Of a stretch of 64,000 nucleotides of DNA, positions 13,801 to 26,500 are shown in pieces. Where the stretch lies: positions 10,245,001 to 10,309,000 of the forward strand of contig NC_082611.1 in assembly GCF_030936135.1 (NCBI RefSeq). The letters are read 5' to 3'. The translations under genes were made by a program, and so were the position numbers. Position 1 is the stretch's first letter; every line of letters begins with the position of its first letter. The notes below the pieces were generated by a model. That model worked only from the letters and a program-made list of their open reading frames with translations, searched no databases and was not told the origin of the DNA. The DNA is from Gavia stellata. Taxonomy: Eukaryota; Chordata; Aves; Gaviiformes; Gaviidae.

Positions 13801-15998
13801 GCCCCTAAGGTGTTATAAAATGGAAAAGACAGATTTATGCTGTCTAAAGCAGTCCTGGGGTGTGCACGGAGCAGGGCTGAGCCCTTGGGCAGAGCAGGAC
13901 TCCAAGGGGAGCATCTATTCTCCATCTCCTGTATTCCCCCACCCCAGCAGGCACCCAATCCTGAGGCTACTGGGGGGAAAAACGTAGAAAATGACATTAT
14001 TCTTTGGGGAACTTTATTTTTACTATGTCCATAAAGGGAAAGATCTTGAATCAAAGTATTTCCCCAGGGAACCAAAGAGTTCAGGGTGTTTGTTTATCTC
14101 CTTGTCACTAATAAAACCAAACTGCCTTTTAGAACCAGTCTTTGTGCCTATGCAAACGGGCAGGGAACGATGCAGCAGGCAGGGAATGAGACTGGAAAAT
14201 GAGTGATCTCAAAATTATTTCTCCATCTGCAACAAGGTTTGGGGAAGGTCCCAGTTCTCTGCTTGGCCACACGAAGCCCTGGAGATACAGCACCCTCCTG
14301 CCAGGAGATATTTGCTACTGCCCGTGAGGTACCACCCCTGCGGCCATCACACTTGAGGGCTCGCTGCCTTCTGCGTCCCCAGCCTTGCACATCGAGTGCT
14401 CGCTGACATGAGTTGCAGACAGTGTGCGATTGGAACTGAGCTACCCCTTTCTTCTCCTGGGGCATTACAGTACTAACACCTCTCTTCTCAAGCTCATGCC
14501 GGACACAAACATCTCTCCTTTCCCCATCTTGCTGCCTAGTAGGAACCTACCGCAGGGGAATGGGTTTTCCTCCCTTGTCATTTAGTGACTGCAACCAACA
14601 ATCAGGCTGGGAACCACCACTGCTTTCATGCAAACATTTTTATGGCCAAAACCTCAAATAGGACCTGGGGTAGCATGATGGCAATCTCCTGAGGAGCTGA
14701 TCAACTGAATATAAGAATTCCTTGGAAAACCAGTCATTTATTTCTCATTAGATGTGATTTTTATGCCAGACTCTCCTGTCAGACCCAACACAATGTACAT
14801 ATCTTGGGGGCGGTGGTGGGCAAGACTCCTCCTGGTGCAAAGAGCCAAAGAAAGGAGCCGTAGGAGGGCGACTGCTCTTTCCCTTGCCAGCTGCACCCTG
14901 CTAACAGTAGCCATTGTGTCTCCAGTGGGAGAAAAACCCAAAATCATTCCATGTGCTGGGGCACCCTAACTGGATATTCACCATTTGTGTAACAAGCTGC
15001 AGCCAGGAGAAGCAGAAGGGCTGTTACAACACTGAGCAAATGAGAACGGATGGACTCCCGGCACGCTGCAAGCTGCAGGTCAGCCAGCGACTGGCAGTGA
15101 GGAGGGCTGGAGTGGGCATCTGCGGGTTTACACCTGTGAGTCCTCATAGTAAAGCTCTTAATAAAGCTCCTGGTGTATTAGTAGAGGAACGATGCTCAAA
15201 GTGCAAGAACAGGAGAAAGGATGGGACAAACCTGGAAAAAAGCATTGCCTAAACCCACACATCATCTTTCAGCTTCTTCATAATTAACGTGAGTTTTCTG
15301 ATGTTTCATTTATGCCCAGCTAAATGAATGCAGGCGCCTCCAGGGACAGCAGTGAAGATGCAGTACTATAGTACAAGGAGTGCATGAGGGAACTACTACA
15401 TGGGCTTGCATTTGCAAAATGTTTTTAAACTGCACATTTGTCGGCATATAAATGCAACATTGAAAATCATTAGGAATAAAACAGCAGCGGGAAGCTGTGA
15501 ACATGACCTACAATTGGCCTGGGACAACAGAACCCTTCGTCTTCATCCTCTGATCTGCATCTTAAAATTTAGGTCAAAATTAAGCAGAGCTGAGTCTGAA
15601 AAAAGCACACACATCTATAGGTGATTAACCATGTGCTTCAGTCCCCAGTGCTGAATGCCTGTTTCTTAAACCCTGGGCCCCAGGTGGGAAGACTTCTTAC
15701 CACACGAGGTAACGCCACTGACTGATGTCAGTAAAGCTCTGCATGTGCACAAACGTCTGTGAGTTCAGTGCTTATAATCCAGCCCAGCTTATAATTCTCC
15801 GGGGTGGGCCATTAATATTAGATGAAAGCTCAGGTAATGAAAATGGCTTTTATAGTAAAGAACATTTTGTTATTTCCCAATAAACAGTAAGATGCAACAT
15901 GTTACACTTCATTTTTTCTGGCCATCGGTCTTCCTTCAGGTAGGTGCTTTATAAAAGGCAAGTTATGAATCCAAGAGCCTGACTTGACTTAGCAGAGG

Positions 15999-16017
15999 AC
16001 TCTCTCAGTCAGAGAGT
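15999..16017. repeat. Perfect 7-bp inverted repeat, 5-base loop
   Basis: ACTCTCT and AGAGAGT flank the loop CAGTC. It is directly followed by a second, longer hairpin. Confidence 0.85.
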
Positions 16018-16022
16018 AGAGA

Positions 16023-16048
16023 TTTTTCCCCTCTGATCAGGGGAAAAA
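16023..16048. repeat. Perfect 10-bp inverted repeat, 6-base loop
   Basis: TTTTTCCCCT and AGGGGAAAAA flank the loop CTGATC. It lies five bases beyond the preceding hairpin. It is too short for a typical pre-miRNA. Confidence 0.85.
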
Positions 16049-16113
16049 GGTCAGAGAATGACCGTACCACTTTCCACCTAATTCACCGCAATTCTTTGTG
16101 ATGCTCTAGAGAA

Positions 16114-16173
16114 GGGGAGGTGGAGGGGTGTGTGAGAAGGGGAGCTGGGGTTGGTGGGGTGTATGAGGTGGGG
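16114..16173 (+). repeat. G-rich tract with six GGGG runs (G-quadruplex-prone)
   Basis: Runs of exactly four G occur at 16114, 16125, 16139, 16147, 16156 and 16170, separated by 7, 10, 4, 5 and 10 bases. The first and third runs share the context gagaagggga, suggesting an old partial tandem duplication. The tract lies about 65 bases to the right of two perfect hairpins. Confidence 0.85.
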
Positions 16174-17108
16174 AGATGGTAGCCTTCACGGTGCTGTTTG
16201 GCCACTCCATGGGTCAGACAGTGGATGTTTGAGCCCTTCGACAAAAGGCAAGGTCGGGACACTGCCCTGCGATGGAGAGCCCATGTGAAACAACTCTCCC
16301 ACCAAACAGTCAGTCCCGTTCAGACAGCACAGAGAGATTTGCTAATGGTTTTTCTCATGTGACACAAACGTCACCCAAAGGACTGTCACTGTTTCAGAGA
16401 CACCGGTGCAAAGGTGTGCACCGTATCCTCTCACCGGCTTCAGAACTGCGCTTTCTGGGCCAGCAGCAGCTCGGAGCCCAAGCATCCTTGCCTACAGCTG
16501 TTTGCCACCTTCCACCTCAGTGCTGACTCACTAATGAGGACGCTGACATTCCTCTTTCTAGTCAGATGTTGCCTAATTTCTTATTCAAATTGGAGGAGAG
16601 CAATAGAAGACAAAAAGCACTTTCGAAAAGGTCTGTATCACAACAATTTAGGGATTATTTCAATATATTTGAAATAGGTAGTATTTTTTGTTGTTGATTC
16701 AGCTCAATCCATCAAAACCCCTATAAGAATTAGAGTGAGAAAAGAAAGTCGAGGGTGGTCAGCAATCGAGCCAAGAAGTTAGGCAAATACAGAAAGAAAA
16801 GCAGCCTGCTTGTGTGAGAGCAACAGTATTTGGGGTTAATGATACATTTTATCCAGACTGGAGCGGAGAATGGGAATGTCTTAAGACTTAAAAATATTGC
16901 TGTAACGTGAACTGTAGTTCTCAGTCAGCTCCTGTTTTGAAGTTATTTATTTACCATGACTAATTCAGACTTTCAGATGTGGTCATTGCCTCACACGTGG
17001 CATTGCCTGGGCTCTCTGGGCACCAGGACTCGACATGCTTGGAGCCCGGGAAGGAAACACCACCAGTTCCCACTGGCAGTGCCAGCCTTGCTCCGGAGCC
17101 CGAAAATG

Positions 17109-17231
17109 AAAATCACAGAATCACTAAGGTTGGAAAAGACCTGTAAGATCATCAAGTCCAACCATCAACTAACACCACCATGCCCATTAAACCAGTGCCT
17201 CGTCCACACGTTCCTTGAACACCTTGAACAC
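17109..17231 (-). mobile_element. CR1 LINE 3' end fragment (different subfamily)
   Basis: The plus strand reads atcacagaatcactaaggtt, then ggaaaagacctgtaagatca, then tcaagtccaaccatcaac and accaccatgcccattaaacc. This is the reverse complement of a CR1 3' end of the type with the tcgagtccaaccgt motif, distinct from the copy in the XYLT1 intron. About 120 bases remain. The 3' end is at the low coordinate, so the element is on the minus strand. Confidence 0.9.
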
Positions 17232-19734
17232 AAATAATTAACACTGAGCTTCTAAAATGCATTTCATATATGTGCATGGGGATGCTCACGTACCAAAATT
17301 AAAGTGTGGATGCAGAATCCAATCGCTGCCTCCCTATTTCTCATCTTGCCCTATTTTTTTATAATTAATCAGCCCGGAGACACTAAGCAGCCAAGTGTCG
17401 TGACAGCGCAGAGGTGATTTGGGAAGGGCTGGTGAGCTGCAAAGCTCCCGGCAGTGGGACTGGCTCCCGGCTCAGCTCTGCAGCCGCCCCTGTTTTAAGG
17501 GTAAATATGTTGTTAAGTGTGTTCAACCGACCATCGCTTCTCATTTTCCGTGTCCAGGGAGCAGGGCGAGGCAGGCAGCACTTCAAAGACTGGTGGTTTA
17601 AGGGTTCCTCCCTCAGAAAAGGCTTCTCTGTGGGGTGAAGAGAGCGTGTCCTGCTGCCCCTTTCCCAGCACAGGCAGCCTCTCCATCTGCCGTTAATAAG
17701 GACAAGGGGGTTTTGGGGGATTCTGTGTTCAATTATGGCAGTGCCACTTTCAAATTCCTTCAGTTCTGTGTGACGCACATCGGGCATGAGCCGAGCTGCA
17801 CCAGGCGGAGAGCTGGGCTAAAAATAAACCCGGAGTGTCGCTGCTGTGTTAGTCTCCCGTTGATATTTCTCGGTTTGTTTTATAACATCTTCAAGGCCAG
17901 TTGAATGGGGGGTGGGGGGGAAGAGTTTTTGCTTTTGAGGCTGGATCACGAGCCAGCTGGTACAAATCAGTGTCATTTCACTGACTGGATACACAGCACT
18001 GCCTTCACTTTGGTACTGATTCACACACATGCTAAGGCATCCTAAATAAAAAGTATACACTTTGTGCTAATTCTTAATGCATTCTTATACTGATACCAGT
18101 TTAATCTACGTTAATTAATTAAACAAATGAACAAATTAAGTCAGCACTTACCTACCCATGTAAAAGCAAGGGACTGTGGTGCAACTCAGACTCAGCAAGT
18201 AGCCAAGCGCTGGCATCCCAGAAGAGAGACCAAGGGAAGGGGAGGTGGTGGTCCAGCGGACCTCAGGTTAAGGACTTGTTGGCTCTGTGGCGAGAAGGAC
18301 TAAGTCAGAGAGAAAAGCTTCCCAACTGGGAGTTTTGGAAAGAAAGTGCATGCTTTTAAATACATTCCGACACTGCATTAATTGCCTGGAAGGTATAAGG
18401 TCTCTGCAGTACTGCTCCCCGTACTCCAGGTCCCAGTTACACTTTCCGCAGCCCGTTACCTTGGTTCAGTATATAAATCACTTTTAAACATTTTGCTGGC
18501 TGGCTGCGCTGGATAACACAGCCTGGAAATAGGTCTCGCAAAGCCCCTTACCCGTTCTGCGCTCCACGACTGGGGTTGGTTGGTGCATGCACCACCCGAG
18601 CACCACTGAGCCAGCGCTGCCCCGCTCCCCTCCGCCTGCCCAGGCAGCCGGCCCTCGGCTTTTTTTGGTATGTTACTCTTTGCAAAGCTGTCTTAAGGAA
18701 GAGCGTTTTGGGGATTTTAAAAAAGGTATCTGGTAGGAGGTGTGGAGGTTGCGTGGGTTGGCAGCAAACTCCTTCACGTGTGCAGGACGGCAGCGCCGAT
18801 GTGCCCGGCTCAGCTCCTGCATGGGCAAGGGCACGGCTGCATCCCCGCTCCTGCATCCCCGCTCCGTGAGGGGCACAGCGCAGGGCCAGGCTGGTCCCCT
18901 GCACTGTCCCTCCATGGCCGGACTACTGGGAATCAGCTCACATCAGTTTTTCTTTTTTCCTGGAGGCAAAAAGTAATTTCTTCCTCTGAAGGCCGGGGCC
19001 AGAGTCGCTGTCTGCTAATGAATGCAAACCATCAGTGAGCAGTAATGGAAAATGGGGGCAGGCAGTGGCTTGCTTTCAATGCACAAAAAAAGCCCTTTTA
19101 AATTTAAATCTAGCGAGGAATTAAAAGCACATATAGGCAGACTCTATTAGAAAGTGAAATATTTGATCTTGGCTATTAGTCTGTTATACGAATACTTTCA
19201 TTTCCTTGCCATATGTATCCAGTGATAGACTTTCATAAATGAGATCGCATTAAAATGTACTTTATGTTTCTAGCCAAATCTCTTTTATTATTATGCAAGT
19301 CCTAGTTAGGAAAAAAAAACACAATTACAGAAGCAGACTAAGAGGAGTAAATTATTTTAACTCATTTATACAAGTGAAATACTGCTCCTACTTGAAGGCT
19401 GCACATTGTGCAATATTAAAAAGCCTTGGGAAGAGGTTGTGCCATCGCAGCTGTGCTACCAGCTCTAGGCTAACTTATAGGCAGTGGAAATACAAATAGA
19501 GCCTAAAAGTGGCTCATGTAGCACTGGGCTGCAATGTCTCAAGTCTTGACAACATCCAAACACACAGGGACTGAACACAACCTAGCTATACCACTTTTGT
19601 TAATTACTATTGACCTTTTCAGAGCTGTCTGGAAGGCTCTACGCTGTCTCTCACAGTGGCTGGGAGAGGTGTGTATACCCAAGGGACTGCTTGGACCCCC
19701 AACAGACTGACCCAGTGTCCAGGCTATGAAGTTA

Positions 19735-19831
19735 AAAAAAACCCCAAACCACAAAAAAACCCCAACAACCTCTCCCTGAAAAAAACCACCAAACCCACAA
19801 ACCAAACCAAAACAACAAAAAAAGAAAAACC
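19735..19831. repeat. A/C-rich low-complexity tract
   Basis: About 97 bases are almost entirely A and C, with recurring aaaaaacccc, accaaacc and aaaccaaacc motifs. No fixed unit length is kept, so this is low complexity rather than a true microsatellite. Confidence 0.9.
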
Positions 19832-20269
19832 TGTTTGTAACAAGTTTCTTCAGCAGCCATCAGACTTGCAAGTTCAGTGTAAGGGCTGCCCGCCTGCAGC
19901 CCCATCACCCTCTGACCGCAACTGCACAGCAACGCGGCGACGTGTTGCTCTGCTTCTCCCAGTTGCTGGGCTGTAAAAGATAAAAAGGATGGACTGGCGG
20001 GTAGGCTTGGGGCAGCCCCAAAACAGCCCAGAGCCCTGCGAAGGGCTGCGGTGGCTGTGCAGGCGGTTTTGAGGCAATGAGGTCAATCAGAGGCGCGTGG
20101 AAGGGTGCTTCCACCTTTATAGAGCATCACCCGGTACTGGCGAGTGGTGCGAGGGTATCGGCTCCATCCTGGTCCCCGAGAGGGCTGGGGTCGGGCCAGG
20201 GCGCCCGTGGTGGGACATGGGCATCCAGCCTATATGGTCTTGGATGGAAGAGAGTATCTGGCCCGTGTT

Positions 20270-20357
20270 CTAGTCTAAGCTGGCCTGGCTTCATGCAGGG
20301 CCTTGGCTCAGATGACCTCCCCAGAGTCCTGCTGACCAGAATTATTCTGCAGTTCTG
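20270..20357 (+). mobile_element. Degraded CR1 3' end (probable)
   Basis: The stretch with ggctcagatgacctcccc, gagtcctgctgaccagaa and ttattctgcagttctgat matches, with many changes, the CR1 end that normally reads tagatgacct, ggtcccttccaaccc, attctatgattctatg. Here it is in forward orientation. The left edge is uncertain. Confidence 0.55.
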
Positions 20358-22272
20358 ATTTTACGTATAGATACCCACAGACATACATATGTATTTTTGT
20401 ATGTATGTTCATATAGACATAGTACATTTGGCCTGTGCCTTCCTTTGTTTGACTTCAAAATGTATGTTTTATAGATGGCCTATAAATAATGTAAGCTGCT
20501 GCTACTGGAACCTGTGCTGCCAGTGGACAAAGGTTTTATGAAGCTTCCATTTGGCTAGCGAGGCTGGGAGGCTCCGTGCCTCCGGTGCTGCCCTGCGCTC
20601 TGCCAGTGGCTGCCGTGCCCGAGACGATGGACACCTGCAGGGGCTGCGTCGGGCTGTGGATGCAGCAATGCAGCTGACTGGGTAACTGATGGCGTTGGAG
20701 AGCTACATGGTGTGTTTTGGTGGAGGTATTAATTCGGAGGTGAAGGGACCACTGGCAGCCTGAAACCAGCACAGAACATGATGGATGTTTCATGGCAAGA
20801 AGGAAAAAGTGGCTTACATCTTATAACTTACATTGGCAGATTAGGCACAGACGTCTATTTTATGCCTTAAGTATCTGGGCACCCAAACCCATGTCATATT
20901 CCTGCCACATTTCAGACGTCTTTTCATTTCCATTTGAGCGGACTGACGGAAGACCCAGCGGGGGCCCCAGCATCGCGTCTTTCACGCTGCTGCAGCAGAC
21001 AGTTTTGCTTCTAGATTCACAAACTACCCGGGACAGGGTAGTTACTGGTGCAGAGAAAACACGTACATTTACATCATGCTTTACCTGAAGCTGAAAAGTC
21101 CAATTTGGCCTTTTCTAGAAGACGGTCCCAACTAGAGGCTGGATCAGGCTTCAATCTGTAAAATGCAGCACACTTTTGGATCGTGTTAATAAATTAACCT
21201 GAAACTCCTTCCCCTTGAAATTAGGATCCTGGCGTGAAACCCCTTTGATTGAGAGCTGCCCAGAACAAACCAGTGTATGGCAACTGATGCCGGATGACTC
21301 GGTGTCTGAACCCGGTCCTCCCTACGTCCCCCAACTCCAGGTTCAGACCTTCCTCAGCTGGGTGAGATTAGCGGTCAGCATCTGAGCTGGGTGTCTGAGC
21401 TGTGCCCTGTTTCACAGCCCTGCGAGCCAGGGCTTCCAGCCAAGGGCAGCCAGGTGAAGGAATAAACCCTGCTGAAGTGCTGATTAGGCACCAATGGCCA
21501 AGATCATCTGTCATAAAAGAATGAAAAATTACCATCCATGTCCAGTTTTTTAACTATAGTAGAACCCCATGAATCTCCTGCTTTTTTAGCATTAATAGAC
21601 AGCAAATATTTACAGCTGTTTGCACTTGTGAAGCCTCAGATTACTAACATTTTCTGACTTTTAGAAAATAGGCTACAGATTCTTTAGTAACAAATGAAGA
21701 AACATCAAATATCCGGGCACTGAAACGAAATCCCTATTGTCAAGGCAATTAAATACTTCGTTCCTGTTGCACTTGGTTTACTGGGCCCTCCTATTGGCAA
21801 ACTGCTCTGCAGTAAGTTTTGTGTCATTACTGTGAATTAACCATGTTCTACACTCCATAAATATTAATTACAATCAAGATAGATGAGGCATGCCAGATGC
21901 AAAAATGTGATGACGCGATCTCAAGCAGACAGAGATGCGTAGTCCTTCAGCCAGCATGACGCTGTAGACAGCTCAGACAGACCGTTCCGTGATGCATCGG
22001 GATTTTTGTGTGTAGCCTCAAAGAGCGTGCAGATTCTAGCTGAAGTCCACAAAGAAAACAGAACACTTGAGCACCTGGTAAATGAAAGTTTTTTTTTCTT
22101 TTCTTCAAAGTAGCGGCCAATGACACATTTGGAGCTAATTAAAACAAAGGTTGAGCTTTTTTGAATATGCCATGAGTATTAACAGCTGGATGAGGAATAA
22201 GCCAGCAAAAAAGCAGCATACTTCTTATACCATCTATAAATAAAACCAGGCTTCAAAACCGAGTGAGCAGTC

Positions 22273-22286
22273 TTTTTTTTTTTTTT
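22273..22286. repeat. T14 homopolymer in pyrimidine tract
   Basis: Fourteen T are followed by cctttttcccctt, forming a polypyrimidine run of about 30 bases. Confidence 0.97.
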
Positions 22287-23522
22287 CCTTTTTCCCCTTC
22301 ACAGAAAATATTTTCTTTGTGCCAGGACAAAAATATTAGCACAGTGTTCCATCCTCTGTTTAAACAGACCTCATTGCATCTAAGTGCCAAAAAAGTGGAA
22401 TTCCTGAACAGCAGGTGAAAAGAAAACACAAGATCAAAAGCAGTTCTGGCTGCCAAGAGAACCTGCAGCACTGCTTGGGGGTGCATGAAAAAGTCACACA
22501 GACTCCTGGTGGTGTCAAAGACTCTTGGAAGGTCATCAAGGAGTTTTTTCCAAGCACCCCACATCAAAAAGCAGCACTAGGAGACAAACCTGCCATACAT
22601 CATGAGGATGGTGCTAAAGATACCAATCACCCACTTGTAGGAGAATTTAACTGTTTTTCCCCATCACATCTATGAAAGCAGCTGTAAGAAATCAGCGCTT
22701 AGAGTGGAGCCTGTGGGTAGGAAAACAAAACTAAGTGCTCATATTGGGTGAACGGTAGGCAATGGCTATGGTGGGTCCATAACCCACCAGGGGAACTACA
22801 GAAGAAATGTGTCTTTCTGAGCTCATCCTTTCAGTAAAGACATATTTTGCTGTCCTTGTAACCAGCCAGCCCTAACATTAATTCCTATTTTTGCACCCAG
22901 CTGCTTATTCTTAAGCCCATGACTAAGTCCTTTCTCTTTGGGATGGTGTACACTCTGGGGATGCGTGGAAGAAACTGCTCCAGCACTCCTCATAGTTAAC
23001 TGCCTTCAGAAAAGAGACATAAGTCAAGCTCCTTCTTAATCCCTTCTGCCCCCTCTGCCTACCATTCCTTGACATCTTCAGAAAAGGCAGGGAGAATCTG
23101 AGTTTGAAAATTAGGAGAACTTGGCCCAAGAAGCTTGGCCGTGTCTCTGGATCCCACAGCACAGGCAGCGCTGGGAGCCCCGCGGAGTCCGACCCATCTC
23201 CCAACAGTGCCGCGGCACCCCCCGTCAGGCTGCAATTAGCACTGCTCGCCTGCAAGCGATCGTCTTGACCAGCAAAAATTGATTTCCAAAAGGTGTCTGT
23301 GAACGTTTCCCCCATTAACTGCTACAGCTGGGAAACAGAGCCTGAGAAATGACTGACCAGGCAGCGTATTGGCATCAGCACTGGGATCACAGATCAGTAG
23401 TGTTTGGTCCCATTTTTCCTCCTAAATATCACCAAGCAGCAAAGTTCTTTTAAATAGACTTACATTAGTGGGGCTGAAAATAATATGAGGTGCACATCTA
23501 TTCCTAAAGACAGCTTTTTTTT

Positions 23523-23528
23523 TTTATT
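23523..23528 (-). terminator. Candidate distal polyadenylation signal AATAAA
   Basis: AATAAA in XYLT1 sense sits inside an A-rich run and is followed in transcript direction by a GT-containing stretch. It would give a 3'UTR of about 7.5 kb, in the range I recall for mammalian XYLT1. Sequence alone cannot confirm use. Confidence 0.25.
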
Positions 23529-26500
23529 TTAAAATTCTGCATCTGAAAACACAGTATGACAGAAAGCATTTATATACAACTGCAGTGTTTTTGGTATAAT
23601 ACAGTATTTAATACATCCATTTCTTTTTCTGCAAAAAAATTTGCTTTGTCAGACAAAAAAACCAAACTCCCATTGACAAAGAATACAGCTAAGGCACATT
23701 GTTTTCTGCTAAATGAAAGACAGAAGGGTGCAAAAAGGGGTAGTGCAATAATTGCTGAAAATCACATTCTACTACAAGAAAAGCATTCTGACTTTGAACT
23801 TTGATTACCGTCAATTTAAGACATTTCAATATCTCATAAAATACTCCTTTAAATAAATAGCAAAATATCTACATCTTTCAGTGTGTTCCATTTGAATTTC
23901 CAATTTTTTTTTAATCTTTGTTGTATATACATGGTTTTCTTATTCAATAGCTTACAAAATATTTCTGTACAGTTCTATGCATATTATGATCTATAACAAA
24001 ATAGTTATTTCTTAAAACTATATTACCACCAGTCTTTGAAACTGATAGAATAGGAATAACTTATTATGGACTATGTTAGGCAATACAAAAATCCAATCAA
24101 CCCAAAACAAAACCAAAATGACAAAGTCAGAAAAATAATTTCATTAACTCGAATTAATTCTTTTTGTTTAACAAATCTTGTTTTCGATGTAAAACCTTTT
24201 CAGTTGCCTTTGGGTTGTATCCGCAACTGAATACCAAAACAGGACAGGATTTGGGATTCCTAAAAGCACTGCAGCCTGCCGGGAATATTGGTGCTACTGA
24301 AACACAACAGTTCTCCATGGAGAAAAGTATTAAAGAAACCCAACAGATACAAGCCTTAGCAGAAGTCCTTGGTTTCTGCTGACTGACAACCTTTGGATGA
24401 AGCTCCAAAAGCCAGATTTTTGGAAATGTGTTTATGACTTTGATGATACAGCCAGACTCCTCTATCTTCTAAGCGCACTGTTAGATTCCCAACCATCACT
24501 CAAAATCTGGCCCCAAGTGGTGAAGTTCTTCAGATTTTAAGACCATACCATTAAGTGGATATATCTTCTCCCAGCTGCCAGTACAAATCTGAAAGAATGC
24601 CACTATGTCATACCAAAATGAGTGAAATTACTCCAGAATTTGTCTTGTGCATCTGAGAGCAGTCTGTCCTGTTATAGTCTGAAGATGAATTAAAAGTTAT
24701 TAAGTTTGTACTTTGTAGGTAATTAAATCAACCCTCCTTATCTACAGTGAGTTGGAAAAGACAGAGCTTGTGATTTCCTAAGGTTCATATGAACGTCTGA
24801 GCCTTCCTTTTGCCCAAAGAGAAGGTCATTTTCTTCCCTTAAAGACCGCATTTGTAAGCAATTTCTGTTGTATTTGTGAAGTGTAAGCTGACAGCAACAC
24901 AACTGAGCTGTAATAGAAATCTCAAGGTGCCTTTTATTCCTTCCACAACAAACAGGAAAAGTGAGCAAGACACAGACAACAACTAACTTCCTAACACAGT
25001 TTAAGGCCACATTTAGAAAGGATGAAAGTAAGGCTTTCTTTAAGGGGCAACACACTGGATGCCACAATGGGAACAGACACCGAGCAATCCAAAGCTGATA
25101 AGATTCACCCAAGGAAAATCTGAAACAACATCCTAATTTTGGCCAGCAGGTCTGTGCCTTCTTTTGGATGTAAGCAGGAAAATAAAATGAAATGCCATAG
25201 ACATCCTCCTCCAGAATATTCCCAGCAAACTGAAGGTGCTCCCCTAGCAAAAGATTGCTGTCTTCTCAGTTGAGGGTGTTAATTACAACAGAACCAAAGA
25301 CAAGTCAAGTCATTACAATATACAAATGCAGCGCAATGAACCGCGCCTAGAATTGTCACTCTGTTATCAGAGGCACCTGTACAGTATCTTGCTATTTATT
25401 TGGCAAGGTTACAAGTAATACTTCTAGGTTTTAGCAAAGTAGAAAGAGAATTTGCATAGATTGTACATTCAGTTCAAGGAGATTTCTGGTACCTTTTTTT
25501 GTTGTTATCAGGTAAACGTGTTTGCAGACACAGTGAGGTAGCAGCTGTGATAGCACCCATGAGCAAAAGAAGGTAACCAAGGCAAAGCAAAGAGCAGAGA
25601 GTGATCTACACACTACTGTTAGTATAAAGGAGCAAATCAACACAGTACCTGCAGTATCACATCATGAGGGTTAATCGCTACCACCACCGCACTTAACTGG
25701 AAACAGCCTAATGCTACCATGGTCCTGGGTAACATGGGCTGTAAGATCGCGTTGCCTCAATTTTAAATGCTCTCAGCCTGATTCTTCTTTCGCTTACTGT
25801 GATGGTGGTGGTGCAGGTTTTCAAAGGCCAGTCTATTCTACTCTACACCTTCGAAGGGAGTTACAAATCAGATCATTTGCTCGCTCTTGAAGAGTCTACA
25901 GGAAAAAAGGTATTTCCCTACAAATCCTTCCTCGCTGCCTTTAATTCACATTTGTTGGGCTCCTCTGTGCCTGACTGCAGCAGCGACTGCCCTCAGCAGG
26001 GGCTCTGCAGCAGGTATTCCTGCTCTCAGTAACTCCTGCTGAGCCCCCAAAAGGGCAGTGTCCTGTCCCCTCCAATGCTACATCGCTCCTGCCCTCTCTG
26101 TGGACATCAGCTCCGGAGCTGTCTTGGCAGAAGCCTGAGGGTTTGGTCTGGAAAGACTTTTTCAGGGGTTTAATGTAATGTCCTATGAATCCTTAAGACT
26201 TTCTTGGAGGCCTTGAATGGTTGAAATAAAAGCACACATGGATCATTACCTTTTCACAACACAACCAGACTGAAGCAAAGGCCAGCGGGAAATGCCGCTA
26301 GCCACTTTCTACCAGGTCAGTCTTGCTCTGTTGCTGAAATAACCAAACCTACTATTATATATATTAAATACCCATGCCTGAAAATCAGGAAAAGATAACT
26401 GCTATCACTTTTACCAACTCCTTCACATGTGTTAGTACTGAGCTGACTGAAGGCTGCTCTGAAAAGCAAACTTTTCTGATCTGCAGCTAGCGTTTTTGAA

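Larger units (their letters stand above)
7619..17108. other. Intergenic DNA, no supported gene
   Basis: Scattered open frames of 60-137 codons occur on both strands, none with a recognisable domain. Simple tracts and the G-rich/hairpin cluster near 16.0-16.2 kb are listed separately. I recognise no RNA gene. Confidence 0.7.
17232..23504. other. Intergenic DNA, no supported gene
   Basis: The DNA alternates between GC-rich patches (17.4-17.7, 18.55-18.9, 20.0-20.3 kb) and AT-rich stretches. One G-run pair (six G, T, seven G) sits at 17907-17920. The A/C-rich tract and a degraded CR1 end are listed separately. No exon was recognised. Confidence 0.65.

Noticed and set aside
15999..16048. Hairpins as a microRNA precursor
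   Set aside because: Stems of 7 and 10 bp with tiny loops are too short for a Drosha/Dicer precursor.
22923..23315. 130-codon minus-strand open frame just beyond the candidate XYLT1 3' end
   Set aside because: It has no recognisable domain, no splice context, and is not clearly distinct from chance frames nearby.
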